Origin: Laterigemmans sp052161645
Lineage (GTDB): Bacteria > Planctomycetota > Planctomycetia > Pirellulales > Pirellulaceae
Strand: one strand, 5' to 3'
NCBI GenBank assembly: GCA_052161645.1
Contig: CP197414.1
DNA length: 64,000 nucleotides
The notes beneath the pieces were generated by a model. That model was not told the DNA's origin. It saw nothing but the letters and a program-made list of their open reading frames with translations, and searched no databases. Shown here in pieces: positions 9,657-17,585 of the stretch. The stretch's first letter is position 1. Each line of letters opens with the position of its first letter. The position numbers were made by a program, and so were the translations under genes.

Positions 9657-10361
9657 ATGAATCAAAAACAATTTGTTGTCGTTGGTGGTAGCCACGGCAT
9701 CGGTTTGGGCATCGTCAAGCGATTATTGGCCGCTGGCGGGGACGTCACGGTGGTGTCGCGTACCAAAGAATTTTTAAATGATTTGAGTGGCGTTCGCCAC
9801 ATCGCTCATGACGTCACTACCGACTTGCTTGATCCAGGCCAACTGCCTGCCGCGATTGATGGGTTGGCATATTGTCCGGGGTCGATCAATTTGGGCCCCG
9901 TGCGGGGACTGAAGCCGGACGCGATGGTGGCTGATTTTAATTTGAATGCGGTCGGTGCGATCAAATGTGTGCAAGCTTGTATGAAGGCAATGCAAGCCGC
10001 GCCAGCATCCTCATTGGTGATGTTCAGCACAGTAGCGGTTGCCCAAGGATTGCCGATGCACGCCTCGGTGGCCGCCGCGAAAGGGGCTGTCGAAGGCCTG
10101 GCCAGATCATTGGCCGCCGAGTTGGCGCCGAAGATTCGCGTGAACTGCATCGCACCCGCCCTCACTGCCACTCCCCTGGCTGCTCGTTTTCTCTCTAGCG
10201 AGCAGAAACGTGAGGCGATGGCGGAGAAGTATCCGCTCAAACGAATCGGCGAAGTTGATGACGTGGCTGCGCTGGCCGAGTTCTTGCTGTCCGAACGAGC
10301 AAGCTGGATCACCGGGCAAATCATCGGTGTCGACGGTGGCATGTCGAATTTGCGACTATGA
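9657..10361 (+). CDS. Short-chain dehydrogenase/reductase lacking the active-site tyrosine
   Basis: A 234-residue Rossmann-fold SDR. The cofactor motif GGSHGIGLG starts at residue 10 and the usual C-terminal VNCIAPALTATPLA and ITGQIIGVDGGMSN are present. The normal catalytic YxxxK is replaced: the lysine sits in SVAAAKGAVEGLARSLAAEL, with valine where tyrosine is expected. The NNAG motif is replaced by YCPGSINLGPV. So the fold is certain but normal alcohol/ketone oxidoreduction is doubtful; it may use another residue, or bind without catalysis. It stands alone between a convergent hypothetical gene upstream and a convergent lipoprotein gene downstream. Confidence 0.88.
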   Translation: MNQKQFVVVGGSHGIGLGIVKRLLAAGGDVTVVSRTKEFLNDLSGVRHIAHDVTTDLLDPGQLPAAIDGLAYCPGSINLGPVRGLKPDAMVADFNLNAVGAIKCVQACMKAMQAAPASSLVMFSTVAVAQGLPMHASVAAAKGAVEGLARSLAAELAPKIRVNCIAPALTATPLAARFLSSEQKREAMAEKYPLKRIGEVDDVAALAEFLLSERASWITGQIIGVDGGMSNLRL

Positions 10362-10397
10362 GCGATGGTTGCTCATGATCAAATTGACCACGCGAGC

Positions 10398-11138
10398 TTA
10401 GAACAAGCTTCTCAATCGTGCGCCCCAACCCGTTGGCTGCTGCTCCGTTTCCGCATCCGTGGAACCGGTTTCCAACATCGCGACCCAGGCTTCGGGACTG
10501 TCGCCGGCATCCTTGCCGGTGATTTGGCGAAGCGAGGCAATTGATGTGTGGCGGTAGGCCAACTCGGGTTCTTGCAACGCCAGCTTGAGCGCGTCGGTAA
10601 CGGGCTCTCCGCGGTGATTGCCCAAGCTCTTGATGGCTGCTAGGCGGACATCTTTATTGGCTTCGCTGTTGACCGCAGCCACTAACATCTCGGTAGCTGC
10701 GGGTTCTCGACGGGTCTCCAGTGCGCGCGCTGCGATCATGCGAACTTTGAAGTCGTCGTCATCCAAGGCGGTGCGGATAATCGGCAAGGCTTCGGAGACT
10801 TGCGCTTTCCCGGCCGCCTGAGCGGCTAGCCCCCTCATGTGGGGGCTGTCGTCGTGTTCCATTAGTTTCGCAAGTTCAGCCATCCAGCGCTGCTGTTCTC
10901 GCGGCGGCATATCCTCGACGCGATCAACTAACGTGCGCAGTTCCTCGGCCCGCTGATGATCGGTGGGGCCAAGACGCTCGGCAGCAGGCCACTGATGCAT
11001 GCTGAAGAATGGATTCGCTTGCTTTAAGGCGTACATCGGGCCGTCGTGGCACCCCGCAGCAATCAGCAACGAGCAGGCAATCAAGCAGCGCGTGGAGAGC
11101 AAGGAAAGCAAAGTTGACTTTTTTGTGACTGAACGCAT
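10398..11138 (-). CDS. HEAT-repeat lipoprotein
   Basis: About 246 residues from ATG 11138, which has GAGGG a few bases upstream. The N-terminus (KKSTLLSLLS...LLIAAGC) is a lipoprotein signal with lipobox IAAGC. The mature part has four or five HEAT/PBS-lyase-type repeats, such as MRGLAAQAAGKAQVSEALP, DDFKVRMIAARALETRREPA and NKDVRLAAIKSLGNHRGEPV, ending in a short acidic, glutamine-rich tail. Such repeats form a superhelical protein-binding scaffold. It is probably attached to a membrane facing the periplasm. No partner is evident from the neighbours. Confidence 0.85.
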   Translation of the reverse strand: MRSVTKKSTLLSLLSTRCLIACSLLIAAGCHDGPMYALKQANPFFSMHQWPAAERLGPTDHQRAEELRTLVDRVEDMPPREQQRWMAELAKLMEHDDSPHMRGLAAQAAGKAQVSEALPIIRTALDDDDFKVRMIAARALETRREPAATEMLVAAVNSEANKDVRLAAIKSLGNHRGEPVTDALKLALQEPELAYRHTSIASLRQITGKDAGDSPEAWVAMLETGSTDAETEQQPTGWGARLRSLF

Positions 11139-11250
11139 GGGTCCCTCAGCGTCAAGGATGTTGCGCCGGGGGTGTATCACAACGAGACGACCGCGGGCAA
11201 GCCCATTTCAAATGGAACCGTGGCAGCGAAGGTTGCTGCATGCGGGCAAG

Positions 11251-11282
11251 AAAAAACTCCCATGCTGTGGCAGCACAGGAGT
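11251..11282 (-). terminator. Rho-independent terminator
   Basis: Read on the minus strand, ACTCCTGTGC pairs with GCATGGGAGT (10 pairs, two of them G-U) around a 7-base loop, followed at once by six T. It lies 36 bases after the stop of the secreted protein encoded at 11318-11962 and should end that transcript. Confidence 0.85.
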
Positions 11283-11317
11283 CGGATGGCATCGATGCGG
11301 ATGGTCACTGCGGGAAC

Positions 11318-11962
11318 TTACTGATCGCTTTCCTTTGATTCGCCGGGAATCTTCAGCTCGATCAGTTCGACCGTGTTGACGCTCTTCGTGGCGGGTGTTT
11401 CATTCACAGCCTTGACTAAGCCGCCCGGTACTTGGTCGGACGACCAAGAATGGGTGAACATGTCACCCGCTTCGACTCGCATTTTGGCTTTGAACCACTT
11501 TGCTTTGATTTTTCTGCCGAGCATTTCTAGTTCTTCTTCACCGGTGGCGGTAACGCCTTTGGGCTTATTTGGGTCAGGCCGCTCCGCTCCCTTAGGCAGT
11601 CGGTAGATGCGGGCGTTCTCGGAGGTCATGGCGGGATACTCTTGTCGGGTGCCGTCGGGCATGATCGCAGTCAGTTGCCGCTCGATCGTGATCCGATCTG
11701 CTGTTTTTGCCTTTAACCGCAGCGTGAACTCCTGAATGTTCGAGTTCTCGCCAGCTTTCGTCGTCGATCGATAGCTGACTGTCGAGCCTACGGGAAAATC
11801 CTTCCAGTTCCGGAATACAGGGTTGTCTACTTCTTCTTGCGCGTGGCTTTGAGCAATATCAACAGTGCCCAACAAACCCAAGGCCATCCCCAGCGATAAC
11901 GCCAAGCGAGACGCCATGTGGGAACAGGACAACCGAAAAGGTGGTGATGATTGGATGGTCAT
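11318..11962 (-). CDS. Secreted hypothetical protein
   Basis: About 214 residues from ATG 11962, chosen because AGGAA lies six to seven bases upstream; the longer frame to 12055 has no such site. A signal peptide (MASRLALSLGMALGLLG and a cleavage near SHAQ) precedes a periplasmic domain rich in beta strands, with conserved-looking stretches FPVGSTVSYRSTTKAGEN, EELEMLGRKIKAKWFKAKM and FTHSWSSDQVPGGLVKA. The last motif, with G-G-V preceding the C-terminal strand, resembles small planctomycete secreted proteins of unknown function. A strong terminator follows. No enzyme motif is visible. Confidence 0.78.
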   Translation of the reverse strand: MTIQSSPPFRLSCSHMASRLALSLGMALGLLGTVDIAQSHAQEEVDNPVFRNWKDFPVGSTVSYRSTTKAGENSNIQEFTLRLKAKTADRITIERQLTAIMPDGTRQEYPAMTSENARIYRLPKGAERPDPNKPKGVTATGEEELEMLGRKIKAKWFKAKMRVEAGDMFTHSWSSDQVPGGLVKAVNETPATKSVNTVELIELKIPGESKESDQ

Positions 11963-12399
11963 GAGGGGTTCCTGGAGTGTTTCTAAAGCTCTTGGATAAG
12001 AGACCTGCCGGCTATGGGTATAGCAGTTTGCGGCAAATTGAAAAGCGATCCACACACGATCTTTATAACCGCTATTTTTTTCTCGAGGACCGTTCCGAGT
12101 TCGGGAACTCTTGTTAAGAAACTATGAATCTTAATTGCGTTGCATCAGCTACATGGGTGCGTCCAATGATGGCTAATTTCCCCTAGCGAAAGGCTCATAT
12201 CATGGCACCTTGTCATTGCTAATCATTTCTTAATGTTTTCTAAACATGAAGTTTAGTCGAATTCAAGTTTGGTGACATGGAAGGTGATTCGATTGCTCGT
12301 TATACCATTGCTATCTCGCTTCGAGCTGGCCTTGCCCGAAGCATTCACCGCAATCGATTTCATTTTTCCCACGTTCAGTAGACAAAGGAGTAAACAGGG
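11963..12399. promoter_or_regulatory. Intergenic region between divergent genes
   Basis: About 437 bases between a minus-strand secreted protein and the plus-strand DUF1559 gene. It is more AT-rich than its surroundings, especially 12105-12270. It must hold the promoters of both genes, but I cannot name a specific -35/-10 pair with confidence. The DUF1559 ribosome site AAGGAG lies at about 12386-12391, nine bases before its ATG. No gene is supported here. Confidence 0.5.
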
Positions 12400-13473
12400 A
12401 TGCTGCGAATTCAAGGACAGCGACACCGCGGCTTCACATTGGTGGAGTTACTTGTGGTCATCGCCATTATTGGGATTTTGGTTGGCCTTTTGCTGCCAGC
12501 CGTGCAAGCCGCTCGGGAAGCAGCCCGGCGGATGCAGTGTCAAAACAATCTTAAGCAGATTGGTTTGGCCTCGTTGAATCACGAGAGTGCTTTCCAGCAC
12601 TACCCACAAGGACCGATGGATGGTGACCCCGAAGCGGTGACACCTTCAGGGTCTCCCAACCCGTCCGGGTACAACTACATTGAAACTCCACCTGCTTATG
12701 GTGGAACCACCTGTTGCCGCGCGGCGACTCGTCGTGGCTGGAACCAGTTCTATAAGATTTTACCTTTTATGGAAGGTGAGAATATCTATCAATTGGGTCG
12801 TGATGATCCGCCGATTTGGCCAAACTTTCCCAACAACGGTGGCGAAGATGATGTGGCAGCGGTTGCGATCGCGACCTACTACTGCCCCACGAATCGCCCT
12901 CCCCAGCTGTACAACAACAACCTTCGCGGTCGTCTTGACTACGCGGGCTGTGCTGGATTTTTCCAAGGGGAGACCATTGAAGCTACCGGAGACGTTCCAG
13001 CGCCACCGTTGGGGTTGATGCCGATTGGCGACGAGCGAGCGAATGTAAACCAAGGTAACACCGCTGGCCGCCGCGGTGCGATTGCTTGGGCTGGCTTCGG
13101 TGTCAAGCGTCGATTGGCTGAATTCACCGATGGCTTGTCCAACAGCATTGCTTACGCCGAAAAGTGCACGCCTATGAAGCGTCAAGGTGCCGATGGTGGC
13201 GACAACGAGCGTTGGAACAACAGCGGCTGGGATGAGGACTGTGTGCGTTGGCACTTCGCCCCCGTCTCCAATCACCTCGCCCCCGTCTTCCGACCTGGAA
13301 CAACCTCGTCGACCGCTTGGCGTCGCATGTTTGGTTCAGCTCACCCCGCTGGTTTGAACGCCACCCTGGGTGATGGCTCGGTTCGCTTCTTCCCGTTTAC
13401 CGTCGATGCCAACGTTTGGCGTTTGCTATGCGTGATTGATGACGGCGAAGTGATCAACGGCAGCCAACTGTAA
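12400..13473 (+). CDS. DUF1559 type IV pilin-like protein
   Basis: A 357-residue protein with a prepilin-type leader: RGFTLVELLVVIAIIGILVG near the N-terminus, with cleavage expected after the glycine preceding FTLVE. The long hydrophobic helix is followed by AVQAAREAARRMQCQNNLKQ, a hallmark of the planctomycete DUF1559 family. The C-terminus LGDGSVRFFPFTVDANVW is also typical (family H-X9-DG-type end). Such proteins resemble major pseudopilins (GspG-like) and are numerous in planctomycetes. An AAGGAG ribosome site precedes the ATG by nine bases. A hairpin and a small lipoprotein gene follow. Confidence 0.95.
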   Translation: MLRIQGQRHRGFTLVELLVVIAIIGILVGLLLPAVQAAREAARRMQCQNNLKQIGLASLNHESAFQHYPQGPMDGDPEAVTPSGSPNPSGYNYIETPPAYGGTTCCRAATRRGWNQFYKILPFMEGENIYQLGRDDPPIWPNFPNNGGEDDVAAVAIATYYCPTNRPPQLYNNNLRGRLDYAGCAGFFQGETIEATGDVPAPPLGLMPIGDERANVNQGNTAGRRGAIAWAGFGVKRRLAEFTDGLSNSIAYAEKCTPMKRQGADGGDNERWNNSGWDEDCVRWHFAPVSNHLAPVFRPGTTSSTAWRRMFGSAHPAGLNATLGDGSVRFFPFTVDANVWRLLCVIDDGEVINGSQL

Positions 13474-13524
13474 GTTTTCACTTTGGCTATTTGGCTAATC
13501 CCAAGCTGAGTTAACTTTGTCTCG

Positions 13525-13555
13525 CCGCCCGCATCGAATTTGTCGATGCGGGCGG
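13525..13555 (+). terminator. GC-rich hairpin after DUF1559 gene
   Basis: A perfect 13-base inverted repeat, CCGCCCGCATCGA and TCGATGCGGGCGG, with a 5-base loop, starts 51 bases after the stop at 13473. Only a weak T-rich stretch follows (GGTCTTCAGTTTA), so it may partly terminate or protect the upstream transcript and set a higher level of DUF1559 mRNA than of the lipoprotein behind it. Confidence 0.65.
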
Positions 13556-13716
13556 TGGTCTTCAGTTTACAGATGACATTTATACGGATAACCAATCGAA
13601 CCACCATTAGCCGTTTTGGCCCTAGCCACGGTTCTTTTGGTATTTGAGAGATCTTCAATATCGGAACCTCACGTCTAACTACGTTACTAACCCTTGTTAT
13701 TCCGGAGAATAGAAAA

Positions 13717-13878
13717 GTGCGATTGTGGAATTTGGTGGTCGTTTGTTTGTTGTTTGCCGCTATTGGTTGTTCGGCTGAGGACGTCCGCAACGACGCGGCA
13801 CGAACCGCTGAGGACGAAGCATACATTCAGCAGATTGATGGCGAGATTGACGAAGAGGAACAAGGCTCTGCACAGTAG
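13717..13878 (+). CDS. Small lipoprotein following DUF1559 gene
   Basis: A 53-residue protein starting at GTG, with GGAG nine bases upstream. Residues 1-18 are VRLWNLVVV... ending in the lipobox AAIGC, so it is expected to be lipid-modified at Cys18. The mature 36 residues are very acidic and end EEEQGSAQ. A strong terminator follows 42 bases later. Position, ribosome site and lipobox together support a real gene. In planctomycetes small lipoproteins often follow DUF1559 genes; a role in assembly or anchoring of the pilin-like partner is inference. Confidence 0.75.
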   Translation: MRLWNLVVVCLLFAAIGCSAEDVRNDAARTAEDEAYIQQIDGEIDEEEQGSAQ

Positions 13879-13919
13879 GTAGCAACCGTCCGATTGCTCA
13901 GAAGTGATCAGGCCTACAG

Positions 13920-13953
13920 GGCCAGTGACCGCTCGTGTCACTGGTCTTTTTTT
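13920..13953 (+). terminator. Rho-independent terminator
   Basis: GGCCAGTGAC pairs with GTCACTGGTC (10 pairs, one G-U) around a 7-base loop, followed by a run of T. It lies 42 bases after the small lipoprotein stop and ends the DUF1559-lipoprotein transcript. Confidence 0.92.
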
Positions 13954-14081
13954 GTGGTCGCTCGCAGAGGCCGGTCGCACTGCCCGGGTGGCGGGGGAGT
14001 GGTGCTTGCGCTGGTTTTCTCTTAAGTTGATGGACCGTCGAGTCCACCCTGCCAGCCCCTCTAGATTTGGATGCCCGTGCC

Positions 14082-15029
14082 ATGGAGCGCCATTCCCTCG
14101 GAAATACAGGCCTCAGCTTATCCAAGTTGGGGTTTGGTGCTTCATCGATTGGTCAGGAATTTCGCAGCGTCGATCTCAACGAGGCGTTAGAGAGTGTCAA
14201 GGTCGCGTTGGATTGCGGCATGAACTACATCGATACGGCTGCCTATTACGGGCGGGGGCTGAGTGAGTTGCTGCTGGGGCGGATTCTGCCTGATTTGCCG
14301 CGAGAGTCGCTGGTCATCAGCTCAAAACTGGGGCGTTACGCGCCGGCTCATTTCGATTTTTCCGCTAGTCGAGTTCGCGAGAGCGTAGACATCTCCCTGG
14401 AACGGATGCGGCTCGAGACGATCGACATTATGTTTTGCCATGATATTGAATACGTCGATCTCGACCAGATCGTGGAGGAGACTTTGCCCGAGTTGGTCCG
14501 CCAACGGGAGGCTGGGAAGATTCGTTTCATTGGTATCAGCGGCTATCCGATGCGGATTTTTCAAGAGATCATCCCTCGTTTCGATTTGGATGTGATTTTG
14601 ACTTACAATCATTACACATTGCAAAACGATATGGCCCTGGCGCTTGTTCCGCTCTGTCGTCATCACCAAGTCGGGCTCATTAACGCAGCACCTTTTTCCG
14701 CTCGTTTGCTCACCTCCGCTCCTTTGCCCGCTTGGCACAAAGCTCCCGAGGATGTGCGGGGCGTGGCTGCCGAGGCAGCTGAGTTTTGCCGTCAACAAGG
14801 AGTCGACATCGCTAAACTTGCGTTGCAGTTCTCGGTCGCCAACACGGATTTTGCGTCTTGCGTGACCGGTTCGGCTAATCCAGCTCGGGTCAAGCAGTGG
14901 GCTGAATGGCTCGAGGAACCGCTCGATATTGAATTGGTCAGCCAAGTGCAGGCGATTTTGCAGCCAATTCACAACTGGGTATATGTTGAGGGGCGTCCGG
15001 AAAATAACGATGGCAAACAGGTTGAATAA
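14082..15029 (+). CDS. Aldo/keto reductase, L-galactose/L-fucose dehydrogenase-like
   Basis: A 315-residue TIM-barrel NAD(P)-dependent oxidoreductase, first gene of a seven-gene sugar-acid operon. Catalytic tetrad residues are visible: D and Y in NYIDTAAYYGRGLSE, K in VISSKLGRY, and H in IMFCHDIEYV. The overall pattern (ERHSLGNTGLSLSKLGFGAS, RIRFIGISGYP-like segment, VEGRPENN tail) resembles L-galactose dehydrogenase and L-fucose (D-threo-aldose) dehydrogenases. It probably oxidises the anomeric carbon of an L-sugar to a lactone. ATG 14082 is preferred; an upstream in-frame TTG at 14067 exists. The exact sugar is inferred from the other operon enzymes. Confidence 0.88.
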   Translation: MERHSLGNTGLSLSKLGFGASSIGQEFRSVDLNEALESVKVALDCGMNYIDTAAYYGRGLSELLLGRILPDLPRESLVISSKLGRYAPAHFDFSASRVRESVDISLERMRLETIDIMFCHDIEYVDLDQIVEETLPELVRQREAGKIRFIGISGYPMRIFQEIIPRFDLDVILTYNHYTLQNDMALALVPLCRHHQVGLINAAPFSARLLTSAPLPAWHKAPEDVRGVAAEAAEFCRQQGVDIAKLALQFSVANTDFASCVTGSANPARVKQWAEWLEEPLDIELVSQVQAILQPIHNWVYVEGRPENNDGKQVE

Positions 15030-15041
15030 GGTGACTTTCCC

Positions 15042-16067
15042 ATGCGTGCAATGCAGTTAGTCGAGCCCCTCGCGTTTCGGGAAATTGACATCCCTTCGCC
15101 TCCCGCCCCAGCCGCTCACGAAGTGTTGTTAAAGACACATTGCGTTGGCGTGTGCGGCACGGACATTGGCGGTTATTTGGGTAAGTTTCCTTTTTTTACA
15201 TATCCAAAAATTATTGGTCATGAGTTGGGTGTTGAGGTTCTGGAGGTGGGCAGCGAAGTCCGCCACTTGCGAGTGGGTGACCGCTGCAGTGTCGAACCTT
15301 ATATCAATTGCGGTCACTGCTTCGCATGTCGCCGCGGTCACACGAATTGTTGTCAGTCGAATCAGACATTGGGCGTGATGACCGACGGGGGACTTTGCGA
15401 ACAATTTGTGTTGCGAGCTGACAAAGTCCACCCAGCACGCAGTTTAGCCTACGAGCAATTGGCATTGGTGGAAACGCTGGCGATTGGTTGCCACGCCGCG
15501 GACCGGGGGGCCTGCCGGGGCGACGACTTTGTTCTCATCATCGGTGCGGGACCGATTGGCCTGGCGGTCATCGAATTCGCTCGCTTGACGGGTGCCGCCT
15601 TAATTGTGATGGATCAGGTCGCTTCTCGATTGCAATTCTGCAGAGACACTTATGGAGTCGAGCACACGATTGTTTTTGAATCGAGCGAGCAGGCGACCGC
15701 CATTATCGAGCAGATTACGGCGGGGGATCGTTGCCGCGTGGTGATTGATGCGACCGGGAATCACGCCAGCATGGCCGGGGCGCTGCAGTTTGTTGCCCAG
15801 ACGGGCACGCTGGTCTACGTGGGAATCAGCAATCAAATGATTGAGTTCCCGCATCCGACCATGCACAAACCGGAAATGACGTTAAAGGCCAGTCGCAACG
15901 CTTTGCCGGCTGACTTCACTCGGATTATTCGGCTCATCGAAAATGGTACGATTGATACTCAGCCTTGGATTACGCATCGTACCACATTTGATCAATTGAT
16001 TGCCGATTTTCCCACCTTCACCGAGCCCAGTTCCGGCGTCATCAAAGCCGTCATCGAGGTAGCATAG
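15042..16067 (+). CDS. Zinc-dependent dehydrogenase, L-galactonate 5-dehydrogenase-like
   Basis: A 341-residue medium-chain dehydrogenase. Catalytic zinc ligands are in CGTD and GHELG (C-H-E pattern), and structural zinc cysteines in NCGHCFACRRGHTNCC. The Rossmann motif GAGPIGLAVIEFAR lies near residue 167. It resembles LgoD/YjjN-type enzymes that oxidise L-galactonate to D-tagaturonate, and threonine/sorbitol dehydrogenases. AAGGTGA stands just before its ATG. It lies 12 bases after the aldo/keto reductase and directly abuts uxaA, so the operon order fits aldonate oxidation before reduction and dehydration. Exact substrate is inferred. Confidence 0.88.
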   Translation: MRAMQLVEPLAFREIDIPSPPAPAAHEVLLKTHCVGVCGTDIGGYLGKFPFFTYPKIIGHELGVEVLEVGSEVRHLRVGDRCSVEPYINCGHCFACRRGHTNCCQSNQTLGVMTDGGLCEQFVLRADKVHPARSLAYEQLALVETLAIGCHAADRGACRGDDFVLIIGAGPIGLAVIEFARLTGAALIVMDQVASRLQFCRDTYGVEHTIVFESSEQATAIIEQITAGDRCRVVIDATGNHASMAGALQFVAQTGTLVYVGISNQMIEFPHPTMHKPEMTLKASRNALPADFTRIIRLIENGTIDTQPWITHRTTFDQLIADFPTFTEPSSGVIKAVIEVA

Positions 16068-17585
16068 ATGAGTTCCAGCACGACAATTCACTCTGCCGAC
16101 GCGCGTTGGTTGCGAGTGCATGACCGGGACAACGTGGTCGTCGCTTTAGAATCGATTCCAACTGGGATGACCGTCGACGGCGTGGTAACCAAAGACGCTG
16201 TGGGTCCAGGTCATAAGATTGCTTTGACTGAGATTCCTCAAGGCGCGCGTGTCATCAAGTATGGTTACTCGATCGGCATGGCTACTCGTCCGATCATGCC
16301 GGGCGACTTTGTGCACTCACACAATTTAGCCACCGGACTCGATGCGAATCTGGATTATCGCTGGCAACGCGACGAGTCGCTGGCGACTCCGACCAAATCC
16401 GAGCCGTTGACTTTTGAAGGCTTTCGTCGCGCGGATGGACGGGCGGCGATCCGCAATGAGATATGGATTATCAACACGGTCGGTTGTATTAACATGACCG
16501 CCTCGCGTATCGCCCAACGTGCCTCTGCAATGTTTGCCGGCAAGGGAGTCGATGGTATTTACAGTTTTCCTCATCCTTTTGGTTGCTCGCAGTTGGGCGA
16601 CGACTTGCAAGCCACGCAGGCAATCCTGGGCGGATTGATTCGACATCCCAACGCGGCCGGCGTGTTGGTCATCGGTTTGGGTTGTGAGAACAATCAGATC
16701 CGCATGCAACTGGAGCGGGCGGGGATCGAAAATGCCGATCGTATTCGTTATTTCAATGCCCAGGAGGTGGAAGACGAAGTCGAGCATGGAATTGCCATGG
16801 TGGGAGAATTGGTCGATTATGCCAGCCAGTTTAAGCGTCAGCCATTGCCTTCCAATGAGCTGATTTTGGCCATGAAGTGTGGCGGCAGCGATGGCTTCAG
16901 CGGGATTACGGGAAATCCTTTGGTGGGACGCATCGCCGATAAGCATTGCGGGTCGGGGGGGACCACGATTCTCAGCGAAGTGCCGGAAATGTTCGGGGCC
17001 GAACAACTGCTCATGCAGCGCGCGACCAGTCAGCAGGTTTTCTCAGACACGGTTGCCTTGATCAACGATTTCAAAGACTACTTTCGCGAGCATGACCAGC
17101 CGGTTTATGAGAATCCCTCGCCAGGGAATAAAGATGGCGGCCTGACTACGCTGGAAGAAAAATCGTTGGGCTGTGTGCAGAAAGCCGGATCGGCCGATAT
17201 TGTCCAGGTGCTTCCCTATGGTCAACCGGCGACTGCTGGGTTGGGCGGAGTGGCGCTCGTGAATTCGCCCGGCAACGATGCCACCAGCTGCACTGCCATG
17301 ACCGCTGCGGGGGCTCACATTATTCTCTTTACCACCGGTCGCGGCACGCCTTTCGGGGTTCCCGCGCCGACGGTAAAAATCTCCACCAACAGCGACTTGG
17401 CGACTCGCAAACCGGCCTGGATCGACTTCGACGCGGGACGATTACTAGAGGCTGGTGCCAATCCTGCCGCCCTAACCGATGAACTGTTTCAACTTCTGGT
17501 TGAGATCGCCAGCGGCAAAGAAGCCCACAATGAGACGAACGGCTATCGCGAAATTGCCGTTTGGAAAATGGGGGTCACGGTATGA
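16068..17585 (+). CDS. uxaA: Altronate dehydratase
   Basis: 505 residues, the normal length of UxaA. An N-terminal SAF domain (about residues 1-90, with SIPTGMTVDGVVT) is followed by the galactarate/altronate dehydratase core: VGCINMTASRIA, LVIGLGCENNQI, MKCGGSDGFSGITGNP, and SCTAMTAAGAHIILFTTGRG with TPFGVPAPTVKISTN. The enzyme removes water from D-altronate to give 2-keto-3-deoxy-D-gluconate in the cytoplasm. Its ATG follows the preceding stop with no gap, and its stop overlaps the next start (ATGA), so the genes are translationally coupled. Confidence 0.95.
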   Translation: MSSSTTIHSADARWLRVHDRDNVVVALESIPTGMTVDGVVTKDAVGPGHKIALTEIPQGARVIKYGYSIGMATRPIMPGDFVHSHNLATGLDANLDYRWQRDESLATPTKSEPLTFEGFRRADGRAAIRNEIWIINTVGCINMTASRIAQRASAMFAGKGVDGIYSFPHPFGCSQLGDDLQATQAILGGLIRHPNAAGVLVIGLGCENNQIRMQLERAGIENADRIRYFNAQEVEDEVEHGIAMVGELVDYASQFKRQPLPSNELILAMKCGGSDGFSGITGNPLVGRIADKHCGSGGTTILSEVPEMFGAEQLLMQRATSQQVFSDTVALINDFKDYFREHDQPVYENPSPGNKDGGLTTLEEKSLGCVQKAGSADIVQVLPYGQPATAGLGGVALVNSPGNDATSCTAMTAAGAHIILFTTGRGTPFGVPAPTVKISTNSDLATRKPAWIDFDAGRLLEAGANPAALTDELFQLLVEIASGKEAHNETNGYREIAVWKMGVTV

